Notes: generated by a model from the sequence alone, not told the origin. 40,543 nucleotides of DNA from Chloroflexota bacterium (GCA_030613785.1 JAUWLF010000029.1:1-40543); one strand, 5' to 3'. Shown: positions 8,905 through 18,289, counted from the stretch's first letter. A program made the numbers and translations.

Positions 8905-8930
8905 CCCCTAGCGCAAGGAGCTAGGGGTTT
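8905..8930 (+). terminator. Terminator-like hairpin
   Basis: A perfect 8-bp stem CCCCTAGC (8905-8912) / GCTAGGGG (8920-8927) with a 7-base loop, followed by TTT. The T run is short, so termination is probably modest. It lies between the transposase relic and the next promoter. Confidence 0.5.
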
Positions 8931-8935
8931 CGCTA

Positions 8936-8964
8936 GTGACAGAAGTGCCTGTTGGTGCTATAAT
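8936..8964 (+). promoter_or_regulatory. Promoter of the lipoprotein gene
   Basis: GTGACA (8936-8941), a 17-base spacer and a perfect TATAAT (8959-8964). It starts directly after the hairpin at 8905 and would give a leader of about 108 nt for the gene at 9079. Confidence 0.65.
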
Positions 8965-9078
8965 GTGATTGAATGAGCGATCCTGCGGGGTGACGACAAG
9001 GTTCCCGCTGGTCCCTGTCCGGTGACCAGTTTGGGCCCGTCTCCTAGCGTAGTAACTCAGCTCTCAAAAGCGAAAGCG

Positions 9079-9819
9079 ATGAACGTAGGGAAGTATGTCA
9101 TAACGGCGTGTATCGTTTCTCTGATGATGCCCCTGGCTGCCTGCAGCAGAGGTTCAGACTTACGGGGAACAACCACCAAAGCACGCATCGCCACTATGGA
9201 GGCTCAGTCGTGGCGCGTGAAGGGGACTGCAAGTTACACCTCCGAGGACGACGCTATAGAGACAACATGGGAGGGCGAGTTTGCTGCTCCTGACCGCTCT
9301 CGAGTGAAGATAACCACCGAAACCGGCTTGTGGTGCGAGGCCATAGAGATTGGCGAGCAGAGCTATGTCCGGACATCAGATATGCCGGAGTGGGGCAGTG
9401 GGGTACGCGAGATCGCATGTGTGCTACTTCCTATCGCAGAGGTGCTCGAACCCCTTGATTCACTGATCGATCTTGAGCAACTGCCGGATGACGAGATTGA
9501 CAATGTGCAGTGCACGCACTACCGCGGCAAGGTCGATGTGGATTCGTTGGCCCAGAAGGAACAGGCCGCGATGGGAGGCCAGCTGCCCCCCGAAGTTCTA
9601 GAGCTGATGCGTCGTGGGAGTATGGAGGTTGAGCTCTGGGTGGGGAAAGACGGCTACCTGATACGGCAGATGAGACGTACTGACCACCTGCTGGAGTTGG
9701 AGGCTGGGACCGGAGAGGAGAAATGGATTACGCAAAGTACCATTATCCGGTTCTACGACTTCAACGAGCCCATCGCCATCGAGCCGCCTGCGCTTCAGCC
9801 CAGCGAGTCGGGGGACTGA
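9079..9819 (+). CDS. LppX/LolA-like lipoprotein
   Basis: A 246-residue secreted lipoprotein. The frame is open from 9022, but the signal peptide starts at ATG 9079: NVGKYV, a hydrophobic stretch ITACIVSLMMPL and the lipobox LAAC at about residues 20-23. The mature part alternates strands as in LppX/LprG- or LolA-type folds (RVKGTASYTSEDDAIETTW, RVKITTETGLWCEAIEIG), with a helix around PPEVLELMRRGSMEVELW. Such domains bind lipids or hydrophobic molecules at the outer face of the membrane. Assignment rests on pattern only. It has its own promoter. Confidence 0.72.
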   Translation: MNVGKYVITACIVSLMMPLAACSRGSDLRGTTTKARIATMEAQSWRVKGTASYTSEDDAIETTWEGEFAAPDRSRVKITTETGLWCEAIEIGEQSYVRTSDMPEWGSGVREIACVLLPIAEVLEPLDSLIDLEQLPDDEIDNVQCTHYRGKVDVDSLAQKEQAAMGGQLPPEVLELMRRGSMEVELWVGKDGYLIRQMRRTDHLLELEAGTGEEKWITQSTIIRFYDFNEPIAIEPPALQPSESGD

Positions 9820-10023
9820 GGGATATCGTGACGGCGTCGCCGAGGATAAGAGGTGGATATCGGAATCAGCCCTTTGTGCGACGGTCAGCCCGTTGGGTTG
9901 CAGAGGTAGCTGGGTTAGACAATCGCGCCGCTTCTGACAGACTCGGAGCCAAGTCGTGTTGCTGAGCGCAGCCTCAGATGGTCGAGCAGCTGGACCCCAT
10001 TTCCCGCAGTGGTGCCAACTGTG

Positions 10024-10563
10024 ATGTCTACGCGACTTGTTGACAAAATGGCCCGACGTAAGCCCACGCAGAGGGCGGTGTCCATCAGCGGCAGTGTCTT
10101 GCTGGTCGGCACCTGGTTTCTCGTGTCTCTCTTCATATTGCTAGTGACAGAAGCCTGCTTCGTGCCTTGGGACTGTGTGCACGTTTCGCTGCGACCACCG
10201 CTCGGAACCTGGCAAAGAACTGTCAACGATTTCTTTGAAGGTCCGCCTGGTTCCATCCTGGCTGCCGTAGTCTTTGTTCTAGTCAGCGCGAGCATATTCG
10301 TTGTTAGAACTGTACGAACTGCACATGGCGCTCTGTTGCCTTGGGCATTTGCAGTCGCAAATCTGGTCTTCATTTTGGTTGACTTCTTCTCGCTTGAGCT
10401 TGTCTATCTGCTTCCTATTCTGCGGTTGCCACAGCCTCGCCCGCCAATTGACGTGGGCTACCATCACACCTGGCCTGCTATTCTGACTACAACCGTCTTG
10501 GTTGCGGTCCTCTTTCTTGTGCAATCTAGGATCGCTTTCGGGGGTAAGCGACAGGGCGGGTAG
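10024..10563 (+). CDS. Small integral membrane protein, unknown function
   Basis: About 179 residues with four predicted transmembrane segments (VSISGSVLLVGTWFLVSLFI, SILAAVVFVLVSASIFVV, LPWAFAVANLVFILVDFF, PAILTTTVLVAVLFLV). GTG 10009, ATG 10024 and ATG 10048 are all possible starts and none has a strong ribosome binding site; I use 10024 provisionally. The base composition is lower in GC than the neighbouring enzymes. No family is recognised. Confidence 0.55.
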   Translation: MSTRLVDKMARRKPTQRAVSISGSVLLVGTWFLVSLFILLVTEACFVPWDCVHVSLRPPLGTWQRTVNDFFEGPPGSILAAVVFVLVSASIFVVRTVRTAHGALLPWAFAVANLVFILVDFFSLELVYLLPILRLPQPRPPIDVGYHHTWPAILTTTVLVAVLFLVQSRIAFGGKRQGG

Positions 10564-11036
10564 GCTGGGTTTGTACGTCTCCCCTTCTTCTCCCTCCTTG
10601 TTCTTTGTTCTCCAGCGCAGCTCTGCATACTCTCCGTTCCTACGAAGGTATCGCCAGAACTGTCCAGACGTTCACAATGTTGCTGACAGTGCGTGAAGGA
10701 AGCTGAGCGCGACTGGCGTCCCTAGCGCCCTCATCGCCACGTTGCCGACTGAGCGCTACCCGTTCTTCCATGATCGGACGAGGGTGTGGAAGAATAGCCG
10801 TGACAGCGCATCGGATTGGAGACCCGATGCTGCGAGTGGAGGGAAACATGCTGGGGGCATGTTTCGGAACGGGCCTTGGCCGGTTTCCCAGTTCCTAGCG
10901 CAAGACTTCACTCCGGCGCACGCGAACACACTGCGCCGCGTCCCTGGTTTGATTACTGGAAACAGAATAAGTGACCCGCGCCACGCACGCGCCGGTACCG
11001 TGTCGAGGACGTTATTCCACACCCTCCTCAGCATGT
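10564..11036. other. Intergenic region with a perfect hairpin
   Basis: No convincing gene. The only strong structure is a 9-bp perfect stem GAAACATGC (10843-10851) / GCATGTTTC (10857-10865) with a 5-base loop and no following T run. I looked for RNase P, SRP and tmRNA hallmarks and saw none. Confidence 0.35.
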
Positions 11037-11066
11037 TTGTCCTTCTCGCTCGCTTTGAGCTATAAT
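11037..11066 (+). promoter_or_regulatory. Promoter of the secA transcript
   Basis: TTGTCC (11037-11042), an 18-base spacer and a perfect TATAAT (11061-11066). The predicted start is near 11073, which puts a 36-codon ORF and a terminator-like hairpin in a leader of about 285 nt before secA. Confidence 0.55.
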
Positions 11067-11100
11067 ATGGTGTTGGAGTGGGGGACCTAGAGAAGTCGCG

Positions 11101-11211
11101 ATGGTGCTTCCCGAAAAGGTGCGATCGGCCTTGGTTGATCGTTTTCATGCCATCAAGACCATGGCTTTCCTTGAAAACAAGAATCACCGCCGCCTGCCAA
11201 TGGAGGGCTAG
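11101..11211 (+). CDS. Candidate leader peptide upstream of secA
   Basis: A 36-codon ORF (ATG 11101, TAG 11209-11211) in the secA leader, reading MVLPEKVRSALVDRF at its start and RRLPMEG at its end. It has only a weak GAGAAG ribosome binding site. Its stop lies 13 bases before a hairpin with a T tract. The arrangement resembles a regulatory leader (SecM in E. coli, MifM and VemP elsewhere regulate Sec components). However, this peptide has no signal sequence and no known arrest motif. Chance is a real alternative. Confidence 0.3.
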   Translation: MVLPEKVRSALVDRFHAIKTMAFLENKNHRRLPMEG

Positions 11212-11223
11212 ACCGCCGTTCGA

Positions 11224-11256
11224 TGCCTGAAAGGAACCTTCGGGCATTTTCTCTTT
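11224..11256 (+). terminator. Terminator or attenuator hairpin in the secA leader
   Basis: Stem TGCCTGAA (11224-11231) with TTCGGGCA (11239-11246), 8 bp including one T-G pair and a 7-base loop, then TTTTCTCTTT. It is placed after the leader ORF and about 100 bases before the secA start with no obvious second promoter between, so some read-through is needed for secA expression. Confidence 0.5.
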
Positions 11257-11356
11257 GTGACAGGCGAATGCGTCAGCGGAGTGGGGTCGGTTCATACGCA
11301 GCGCGGATGGTGACCTCTGGCCACTGCGCAGTCCTAGATACGAGGAACGTCCAATC

Positions 11357-14300
11357 GTGCTGAAGCTGGTTTCGAAGCTCGCAGGTGATCCCAACGAGAA
11401 GGAATTGAGCCGCCTGCAGCCGCTGGTCGACAGGGTTGGAGAGCTTGAGTCCGCCTTCCGGGATCTGACGGATCAGGAGCTAAGGAGCAAGACCACAGAG
11501 TTCATTCGCCGCCTCGACGTCAGAGAACCCCTCGATGATCTACTGCCGGAGGCCTTCGCCGCCGTGCGAGAAGCCTCTAAGCGCACCACCGCTATGCGCC
11601 ACTTCGACGTCCAGATCCTGGGCGGCATCATCCTCCACCAAGGGAAAGTAGTGGAGATGAAGACCGGCGAGGGAAAAACCCTCGTAGCCACTCTCTCCCT
11701 GTACCTGAACGCCCTCACCGGCGAAGGAGCTCATCTCATTACTGTCAACGACTACCTGGCTCGGCGTGACGTGCAGTGGATGGGCCCCATTTTTCACCTC
11801 CTGGGCTTGACCGTGGGCCTGCTCCAACAAGGGGAGGGGAGCGCGTATCTGTACGATCCAGAGCACACACGGGGCGAGTTCACCCACCTCCGGCCCGTCC
11901 CTCGCAGGGAGGCGTACCAGGCCCACATCCTCTACGGCACAAATCATGAGTTCGGGTTCGATTACTTGCGGGACAACCTGGCCTTCACCCTCGAGGGGCG
12001 CGTTCAGCGCGAACTTCATTACGCCATTATTGACGAGGTGGATAACATCCTCATCGACGAGGCTCGTACCCCGCTGATTATCTCCGGCCCTTCAGATGAG
12101 CCCTTGGAGGAGTACAGGCGCTTTGCCCGCATGGCCCGCAAGCTGCGCCCCGACATTGATTTTGAGATTGATGAGAAGGAGCGCAACGTCATCCTGACCG
12201 AGGTTGGCCTGGCCACGGTGGAGGGGGAAACGGGAATAGAAAACATCTACGACGAAGCCAACTATCAGTATGTGCACTATATGGAGCAGGCGCTGAAAGC
12301 CCGAGCGCTGTTCCGCAAAGATCGCGACTATATCAAGCAAGGCCAGCGCGTTGTGCTAGTGGACGAGTTCACGGGGCGCTTGATGCCGGATCGCCGGCTG
12401 AGTGAGGGGCTGCACCAGGCCATCGAGGCCAAGGAGGGTGTGAGGATCAGGCCTCGCATGATGACTCAGGCCACCGTTACGCTCCAGAACTACTTCCGTA
12501 TGTACGACAAGTTGGCAGGCATGACCGGCACGGCCGTCACCGAGGCCGAAGAGCTGGACAAGATCTACGGACTGGACGTACTTGTCCTCCCCACCAACGT
12601 GGAGTATATGGCCCACAGCCCCGACTCGAACCTGGTAGAGGAGCGGCGAAAGGAAGGCGGCGCCGAGGTCGTCGTGTACCACGAGAAAGACCATCCGGAC
12701 GAGATCGTGTTCTGGAAGCGGATCGATTACCAGGATGTCATTTTCAAGACTGAGAAGGGGAAGTGGGAAGCCATAGTCAGCGAGATCGAGGAGTTGCATC
12801 AGGCGGGGCGGCCGGTGCTGGTGGGCACTACCTCTGTCGAGAAATCGGAGCGCCTCAGCGCCATGCTGAGGGCGGCGAGGATAGAGCATGAAGTCCTCAA
12901 CGCCAAGAACCACACAGGCGAGGCCACCATCATCGCCAGGGCAGGGGAACCCAAGGCGGTGACCATCGCCACTAACATGGCTGGGCGAGGCGTCGATATC
13001 AAGCTGGGCGGCGAGTTGTCCGAGGAGACGATAAAGGCGGCCCACCGGCTGATGCGTGGTCGGGGCATTGACCCCTATCAGGCGACCACGGCTCAGCTCT
13101 ACAGCGCCATCGCCGAAGTGCATCCTGACTACGTCCGTCGGCGGGAACAAGTCCTTGAGCTAGGTGGTCTGCATGTGCTGGGCACAGAGCGGCACGAGGC
13201 GCGACGAATAGATAACCAGCTACGGGGACGAGCAGGCCGTCAGGGCGAACCCGGCTCCTCTCGCTTCCACCTCTCCCTCGAAGATGACTTGATGCGGCGC
13301 TTCGGGGGGCCATCGGTGGCGAGCCTGATGGATAGACTGGGGGTGGAAGAAGACATCCCCATTGAGCACGGCATGGTGAGCAAGACTATCGAGGGAGCTC
13401 AAAGCAAGGTCGAGGGGTACAACTTCGATATTCGCAAGCATCTCCTCGAATACGACGATGTGCTCAATCGCCAGCGGGAGTTGATCTATGGGCGCCGATA
13501 TCGGATCCTCGCGGGAAGAGACCTGGAGTCCGAGCTGTGGGACATCTTGGAGAGTGAAGTGGATCAGCGGCTGGAGGAGGGCGCGAGCAGCAACGGAGGC
13601 GAAGTGGCGTTGCTTTCGCATCTCAATGAGATTCTGCCTCTGTCCCTCGCACCACCCGGTGCCCCTTTCCCTTTCCGCTATTCATTCCTGGGGAATCTGA
13701 CCTGTTTTCCGCCGTTCAGCGTCTCCCTCCTCGCCCGACACCTGGCGACTTTGCCACCGGAGGAGATCCCCGACACCCTGCTACAGATGGGCAGGCAAGC
13801 GAGTGACGAGTACCGCCAGCACTTGCTGGAAGATATCGTGGGTGAGCGGTTTGATGGGGCCCTGGAAAGATATCGAGATGACCTTGGCACATACAGAGAG
13901 TTCCTGGAGAACAAGGTAGATGACTACGTTGACCTGATGGAGGAGCAAGGTCGGCCCCTGAGCGGCCAAGACCTGCTACAGTATGTTCAGGGCGTGTTCC
14001 CTATCCCGTTGAAGGTCAAGCCCGGCGAGTTGAGGGGTTTGTCCCTACCGGATGCAACGGATCGATTTCTGTCCCACCTGGAGAGTGCCTACCACCAGGA
14101 ACTGTGTGACAGACTCCTCAAAGCCACGCAGGCCAGAACCCCCGCCTCTTTCAGGCTGGACCAGATCAAGGTATCGGATGTCGCGCCTGAGGACATGGAA
14201 GCGCTGCTAACCAGCGCCATCTCCACCGTCTCTGATGAGGCCACACGGAACCGTTTGACCAAGATAGGCCAGGGAAAAGGCAATCTGCTCGATTCGCTCA

Positions 14301-17300
14301 CCCGTATCAACCCCCTTGCCATAGTGGACCTGAACAGTCTGAAGGTCGTGCTAACTCAAGCGGTCGCTGTAGCCTTCGACCGGTGGGCGGAACGGCAACT
14401 CGAGGACTTGGAAAAGGCTGTTGAGGAGCGAGCCTCCAGCCTGCGCAATGCCTCGACAGAGGAGTTGGTCGGCTCATTGCTGGAGGTGGTCTACACAGAG
14501 AAAGCTGGCTTCGACAAAGGACATAAGAAGCGGATTTCCTTCGCGCCTCGCTTGCCCTTGCCTTTCCTGGCCTTGCCGGTAGTCCGTGACCTGGCGCCCG
14601 ACGAGCTGCGTCAGTCGGTCCTGGAGGAGTTGGAGCTCTCCCTCGTCACTCGTGAGCAGACGTGGGGTCAGTACGAACTAGCCCGCCTCGCACAGCGAGG
14701 CCTTGCCGAGCTGGACAGCGACTTCCGCGAGGGTCTGGCTGAACACCTGGGCGAAGCCACAATGGCCGAAGTTCAGAATCAACTCATCGGGGCCTTGGAC
14801 CCGGAGTTGGGTGACCAGGTGACAGGCTATCTGAGCATCCGACGAGCAGAGGGGCAGAGATTGGCTGATCTGGAGCTGTACGACGATTTGGCCAGGTACC
14901 TCGAGCAGGAATTCGAAGTGCAGCTCGGGGACGCAGGACCCGATTTGGATCCGGAAATCGCCCAACAGATGCAGAACTACCTCACCAAACAAGGTTACTT
15001 CGAGGATCCAGCGGCCAGAGAGAAACTGCGGCAAGAGCGCCTGGGGGACTTGGAAGACGCTGTGCGAGAAGGCATCGCGTCCTACTTGGGTCAGATCGTG
15101 TTGGAAGAGCTGAAGCAGATACCCGTCGCGCAATGGGACCCCGAGATCCGGCAAGGGGCGAGCGACTATCTCCAGACTCGCGGCCACTTCGTGGACGAGG
15201 AGAAAGTCCAACATTTCTTCGTGCACGCCACCTTGGGAGATCTGGGGGAGGCATCAGCTCTCGAAGCCTGCAGACTCATCGTCAGGCGACGTCTGGAGAG
15301 GGTTGATTCTCGAACCATCGCCGGGCTCAAAGGCGACCTTCAGGACGACATCCTGAGCTACTTGCAGCGACAGGGCCTGTTCGCCGACCAGGAGAAGCGA
15401 CAGCATTTCGAGGCGCAAACACTGGATCAGCTCGAGGACACCACCTTGGCCGGCTTGAGCAACCACCTCGGTCGTCAGAGGCTACAAGCGGCGAGGACCA
15501 TCTCCGCGCTGCCAGCGGAGGTCCGTCGTGATCTACAAGGTCATCTCAGCGAGCTTGATTACTTCACCGATCATGAGTTAGTCGCCTCCTTCCACCAGGG
15601 CAAGCTGGGAGATCTGGGGGAGGACGTTCTCCAAGGGGTGAAGGATCACCTCCTGGAAGACCTGGAACGAGACCTGAGTGAGAAGCTGATCGGTGAACTG
15701 GAGCCACACGTTCAGGAGAGCATACGTCGCTACCTGAAGAGCGCAGACTACTTCGTAGACCACGACAAGGCGCGCCGGTTCGATAGCCTCACCTTGTCCG
15801 GGCTTGATCCAGGGACACTGCACGAGGTAGAACAGGAACTGGGACAACAGATAGTCGCTCAGTTGGACCAGCGCAAATTCATGAACTTGGACCAGGAAAC
15901 CAGGGAGAGCATCCTCCGATATCTGGATATGGAAGGCTTGTTCAAGAAGAAGAAGAAGAGGGAACAGTTCGTCAAACAGAGCCTGGTAGAGGTGGACAAG
16001 GAGCTCCGGGATGGGATTGCCTATCATCTGGGCAGGAGCCGGGTGATGGAGTACAGAGAGGCGAGGCTCGCCGAATTGCCTGATGAACTTCGCAATCCTG
16101 TCTGGCAGCACTTGAGAGACAATGGCCACTTCTTGGATAGAGAAAAAGAGGAATACCTGGAGATCGAGGAGGTGAGGAATCTCGACCCTCAGTTGCGCCG
16201 TGGTCTTCGCGCAGCCCTCGAACGAGATTTGGAGGAACTCCTGGCGCAGCGGAAGGTGGCTGAGCTGCCCGATGATATGCAAACGGACATCAAGGAGTAT
16301 CTTGAGGCCAAGGAGTACTTCATACACCATGACCTCCTGGCCGAATTCGACGTTCTGAGGGCCGAGGATTTGCCACCGGAAATATACGAGGCCGCCTGCC
16401 AGTACCTGGGACGGCGCACCCTGGCGCAAACAGAGGGTCACAAGCTCTCGGAGCTGGGAGACGATCTGCGCGAAGAGATCCAAGAACACTTGGAAGGCAC
16501 GGATTACTTCCTCGACAAGGCCAAACGAGAGAAGTTCATGCAGCGCAGATTGGCGAACCTGGACGATGAAGTCTTCGAGGGCTTGGTATTGGCACTGGCG
16601 CAAGAGTTGGCCCAGGGAGCCATGACACACCAGGTAGCAGAGTTCGACGACCACGACCGTGAGTTAGTGCGCACCTACCTGGACAGCGTCGGCCATTTCT
16701 TGGACAGCGATGCGCTTGCTCGCTTCCAAGACGGTATGCTGACGGACCTCAACCTGGACAAGAGGGATTATCAAGGCCTGGCCTTGTGGCTGGGGCAAAG
16801 ACAGCTCGCACACAGGACCGAGCAACGGTTCGGCGACCTGGAAGAGGAACTGCGCGAGGACATAGAGCGATATCTGATCTCCACTGATTACTTCCTGGAC
16901 CGGGAGAAGCTCCGTGCTTTTCAAGAGCAACCGCTCGTGGATCTCGACGAGGTGATGCGGGCCAATCTAGTGCAATACCTGTGGGACAGCCGAGAAGAGG
17001 AGATCGGTGAGCAGAGGCTCATCGACTTGGATGAGCAAACCCGTCGTCGTGTAGAGAGCTTTCTCGCGCGCAGGCAGCCAGGTTTGGACGAAGCAGGGAT
17101 GGCTGAACTCGACGGTCTCACGGTCGCTGACTTGGATGGGGAGCTGAGGAGGGGGCTGGCCACCTACCTAGGACAGCAGCGGCTGAATGAGATTGGGGAG
17201 AAGAGAATCGGCGAATGGAGTAAGCTTGAGCGCGCAGAGCTACAGCGCTACCTGGGGAAACGGCTGATGCAGCAGATTGAGAAGCGCCTGTTGCTGGGCG

Positions 17301-17524
17301 CTATCAGCCGCTTGTGGGTCGACTATCTGACCGCCATCGAAGACCTGAGATTGGGCATTGGCCTGCAAGCCTACGGACAGATGGATCCCCTCGTGGAGTA
17401 TAAGCGTCGCGCCTTCGGGATGTTTGGTGAACTCACCGACAACATTCGTGGTATGGTCGTCACCAACGTCTTCCGCTATCCACCTCAGCCTCTGGAGCTC
17501 GTGCAGCCTGGTGAGCAAAACTAG
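11357..17524 (+). CDS. secA: SecA translocase ATPase with a giant helical-repeat insertion
   Basis: A 2055-residue SecA, more than twice the usual 830-1000. The motor core is canonical: Walker A MKTGEGKT (101-108), DEVDNILIDEARTP (226-239), the NBD2 motif TNMAGRGVDI (539-548) and the GTERHEARRIDNQ...GRAGRQG block (about 609-632). The scaffold helix begins at 686 (EGYNFDIRKHLLEYDDVL). The second scaffold part resumes only at 1970 (LMQQIEKRLLLGAISRLW) and ends as usual with GIGLQAYGQMDPLVEYK. Between them lie about 1250 residues where SecA normally has a helical wing of under 100. Residues 719-1106 are helical and unique. From about 1107, and regularly from 1233 to 1969, there are about 12 tandem 63-residue repeats. 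The C-terminal zinc motif is absent. Start is GTG 11357 with GAGGA upstream. Confidence 0.95.
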   Translation: MLKLVSKLAGDPNEKELSRLQPLVDRVGELESAFRDLTDQELRSKTTEFIRRLDVREPLDDLLPEAFAAVREASKRTTAMRHFDVQILGGIILHQGKVVEMKTGEGKTLVATLSLYLNALTGEGAHLITVNDYLARRDVQWMGPIFHLLGLTVGLLQQGEGSAYLYDPEHTRGEFTHLRPVPRREAYQAHILYGTNHEFGFDYLRDNLAFTLEGRVQRELHYAIIDEVDNILIDEARTPLIISGPSDEPLEEYRRFARMARKLRPDIDFEIDEKERNVILTEVGLATVEGETGIENIYDEANYQYVHYMEQALKARALFRKDRDYIKQGQRVVLVDEFTGRLMPDRRLSEGLHQAIEAKEGVRIRPRMMTQATVTLQNYFRMYDKLAGMTGTAVTEAEELDKIYGLDVLVLPTNVEYMAHSPDSNLVEERRKEGGAEVVVYHEKDHPDEIVFWKRIDYQDVIFKTEKGKWEAIVSEIEELHQAGRPVLVGTTSVEKSERLSAMLRAARIEHEVLNAKNHTGEATIIARAGEPKAVTIATNMAGRGVDIKLGGELSEETIKAAHRLMRGRGIDPYQATTAQLYSAIAEVHPDYVRRREQVLELGGLHVLGTERHEARRIDNQLRGRAGRQGEPGSSRFHLSLEDDLMRRFGGPSVASLMDRLGVEEDIPIEHGMVSKTIEGAQSKVEGYNFDIRKHLLEYDDVLNRQRELIYGRRYRILAGRDLESELWDILESEVDQRLEEGASSNGGEVALLSHLNEILPLSLAPPGAPFPFRYSFLGNLTCFPPFSVSLLARHLATLPPEEIPDTLLQMGRQASDEYRQHLLEDIVGERFDGALERYRDDLGTYREFLENKVDDYVDLMEEQGRPLSGQDLLQYVQGVFPIPLKVKPGELRGLSLPDATDRFLSHLESAYHQELCDRLLKATQARTPASFRLDQIKVSDVAPEDMEALLTSAISTVSDEATRNRLTKIGQGKGNLLDSLTRINPLAIVDLNSLKVVLTQAVAVAFDRWAERQLEDLEKAVEERASSLRNASTEELVGSLLEVVYTEKAGFDKGHKKRISFAPRLPLPFLALPVVRDLAPDELRQSVLEELELSLVTREQTWGQYELARLAQRGLAELDSDFREGLAEHLGEATMAEVQNQLIGALDPELGDQVTGYLSIRRAEGQRLADLELYDDLARYLEQEFEVQLGDAGPDLDPEIAQQMQNYLTKQGYFEDPAAREKLRQERLGDLEDAVREGIASYLGQIVLEELKQIPVAQWDPEIRQGASDYLQTRGHFVDEEKVQHFFVHATLGDLGEASALEACRLIVRRRLERVDSRTIAGLKGDLQDDILSYLQRQGLFADQEKRQHFEAQTLDQLEDTTLAGLSNHLGRQRLQAARTISALPAEVRRDLQGHLSELDYFTDHELVASFHQGKLGDLGEDVLQGVKDHLLEDLERDLSEKLIGELEPHVQESIRRYLKSADYFVDHDKARRFDSLTLSGLDPGTLHEVEQELGQQIVAQLDQRKFMNLDQETRESILRYLDMEGLFKKKKKREQFVKQSLVEVDKELRDGIAYHLGRSRVMEYREARLAELPDELRNPVWQHLRDNGHFLDREKEEYLEIEEVRNLDPQLRRGLRAALERDLEELLAQRKVAELPDDMQTDIKEYLEAKEYFIHHDLLAEFDVLRAEDLPPEIYEAACQYLGRRTLAQTEGHKLSELGDDLREEIQEHLEGTDYFLDKAKREKFMQRRLANLDDEVFEGLVLALAQELAQGAMTHQVAEFDDHDRELVRTYLDSVGHFLDSDALARFQDGMLTDLNLDKRDYQGLALWLGQRQLAHRTEQRFGDLEEELREDIERYLISTDYFLDREKLRAFQEQPLVDLDEVMRANLVQYLWDSREEEIGEQRLIDLDEQTRRRVESFLARRQPGLDEAGMAELDGLTVADLDGELRRGLATYLGQQRLNEIGEKRIGEWSKLERAELQRYLGKRLMQQIEKRLLLGAISRLWVDYLTAIEDLRLGIGLQAYGQMDPLVEYKRRAFGMFGELTDNIRGMVVTNVFRYPPQPLELVQPGEQN
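15053..17263 (+). repeat. Tandem 189-bp coding repeats (63 residues) inside secA
   Basis: Units begin at residues 1233, 1297, 1360, 1421, 1484, 1547, 1610, 1673, 1736, 1799, 1864 and 1927, so most are exactly 63 residues apart. The consensus runs D-x-E-L-R-x-G-L-x-x-Y-L-G, then about 15 residues later L-x-x-E-[LV]-R-x-x-[IV]-x-x-YL, then [GD]-[YHL]-F-x-D-x-E-K, and it ends L-x-x-L. Two looser units precede, at about 1107-1232. The DNA copies are well diverged, so this is an old expansion rather than an assembly artefact. Confidence 0.9.
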
Positions 17525-17572
17525 GGAGTTGTCCGTGAACCGATCTATGACCCTTCCCCACGACGTCGAAAC

Positions 17573-18289
17573 GTGGACAAGTTGCTGGACATAGAAACAG
17601 CCGCAGATCTGCCACGGATCAGGATCTTTGCCGGACCGTTTGGCACTGGCAAGACAGAGGTGGCGATCAATTACGCCCTCGCCCTCGCGAGCCGGGACCA
17701 GGCTGTTACGCTGACGGACTTGGATGTAGTGACCCCTTACTTTCGCTCCCGAGAGATGGCGGAGAGGCTGGAGGAGAGTGGCGTAGCGGTCGTGGCCCCC
17801 CCTGACCTCACAAAACGGATCCCTCTACCAGCGGTAACGGCACAGATCTGGGGCACGATGGAGGGCCGTGACGCCGTGACAGTGGTCGACGTGGGAGGAG
17901 ATGCCCAGGGCGCAAGGGCCATCGGCCAGTTCAAAGCCTCGATCGAGCGCTCCGGCTACATCATGTACCTGGTCGTCAACCCTTATCGCCCCTTCAACGC
18001 CACTGTGCAGAGGATAGCTCGGACCATCAAAGATGTAGAGGAGAACTCTCGCCTGAAGACGGGTGCGCTGGTGAGCAACCCCAACCTCATCGCCGAGACG
18101 ACTCTGCAAATCGTTAATGACGGACACGGCCTGGTTGAGGAAGCCAGCGAGGCATTGGGTCTGCCGATAGCCTTTCTGTGCATTGAGGAGCGGCTACTTG
18201 AGGGACGCGGAGACGAACAGTATGACCGACCCGTTCTGCCATTGAGGCGGCACTTCTACCCACCGTGGGAAGAGCAATCTAGCGAGTAG
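17573..18289 (+). CDS. P-loop ATPase of the MinD/CobQ type linked to an oxidoreductase operon
   Basis: A 238-residue SIMIBI-class NTPase. A Walker A-like GPFGTGKTE at 21-29, TLTDLDVVTPYFRSRE following strand 2 and VVDVGGD near 104 are typical of the CobB/MinD/ArsA group. It has no obvious membrane helix. It starts with GTG 17573 only 48 bases after secA and 15 bases before the ferredoxin gene, at the head of the 2-oxoacid oxidoreductase cluster, so it is probably co-expressed with it. A role in maturation or regulation of that enzyme is an inference from position. Confidence 0.8.
   Translation: MDKLLDIETAADLPRIRIFAGPFGTGKTEVAINYALALASRDQAVTLTDLDVVTPYFRSREMAERLEESGVAVVAPPDLTKRIPLPAVTAQIWGTMEGRDAVTVVDVGGDAQGARAIGQFKASIERSGYIMYLVVNPYRPFNATVQRIARTIKDVEENSRLKTGALVSNPNLIAETTLQIVNDGHGLVEEASEALGLPIAFLCIEERLLEGRGDEQYDRPVLPLRRHFYPPWEEQSSE

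Noticed and set aside
11101-11211. A true SecM orthologue upstream of secA
   Set aside because: The peptide has no signal sequence and no arrest motif like that of SecM; only the layout is similar.
15578-16654. 358-codon reverse-strand ORF inside secA
   Set aside because: Mirror of the repeat region; its own apparent repeats merely reflect the SecA repeats on the other strand.
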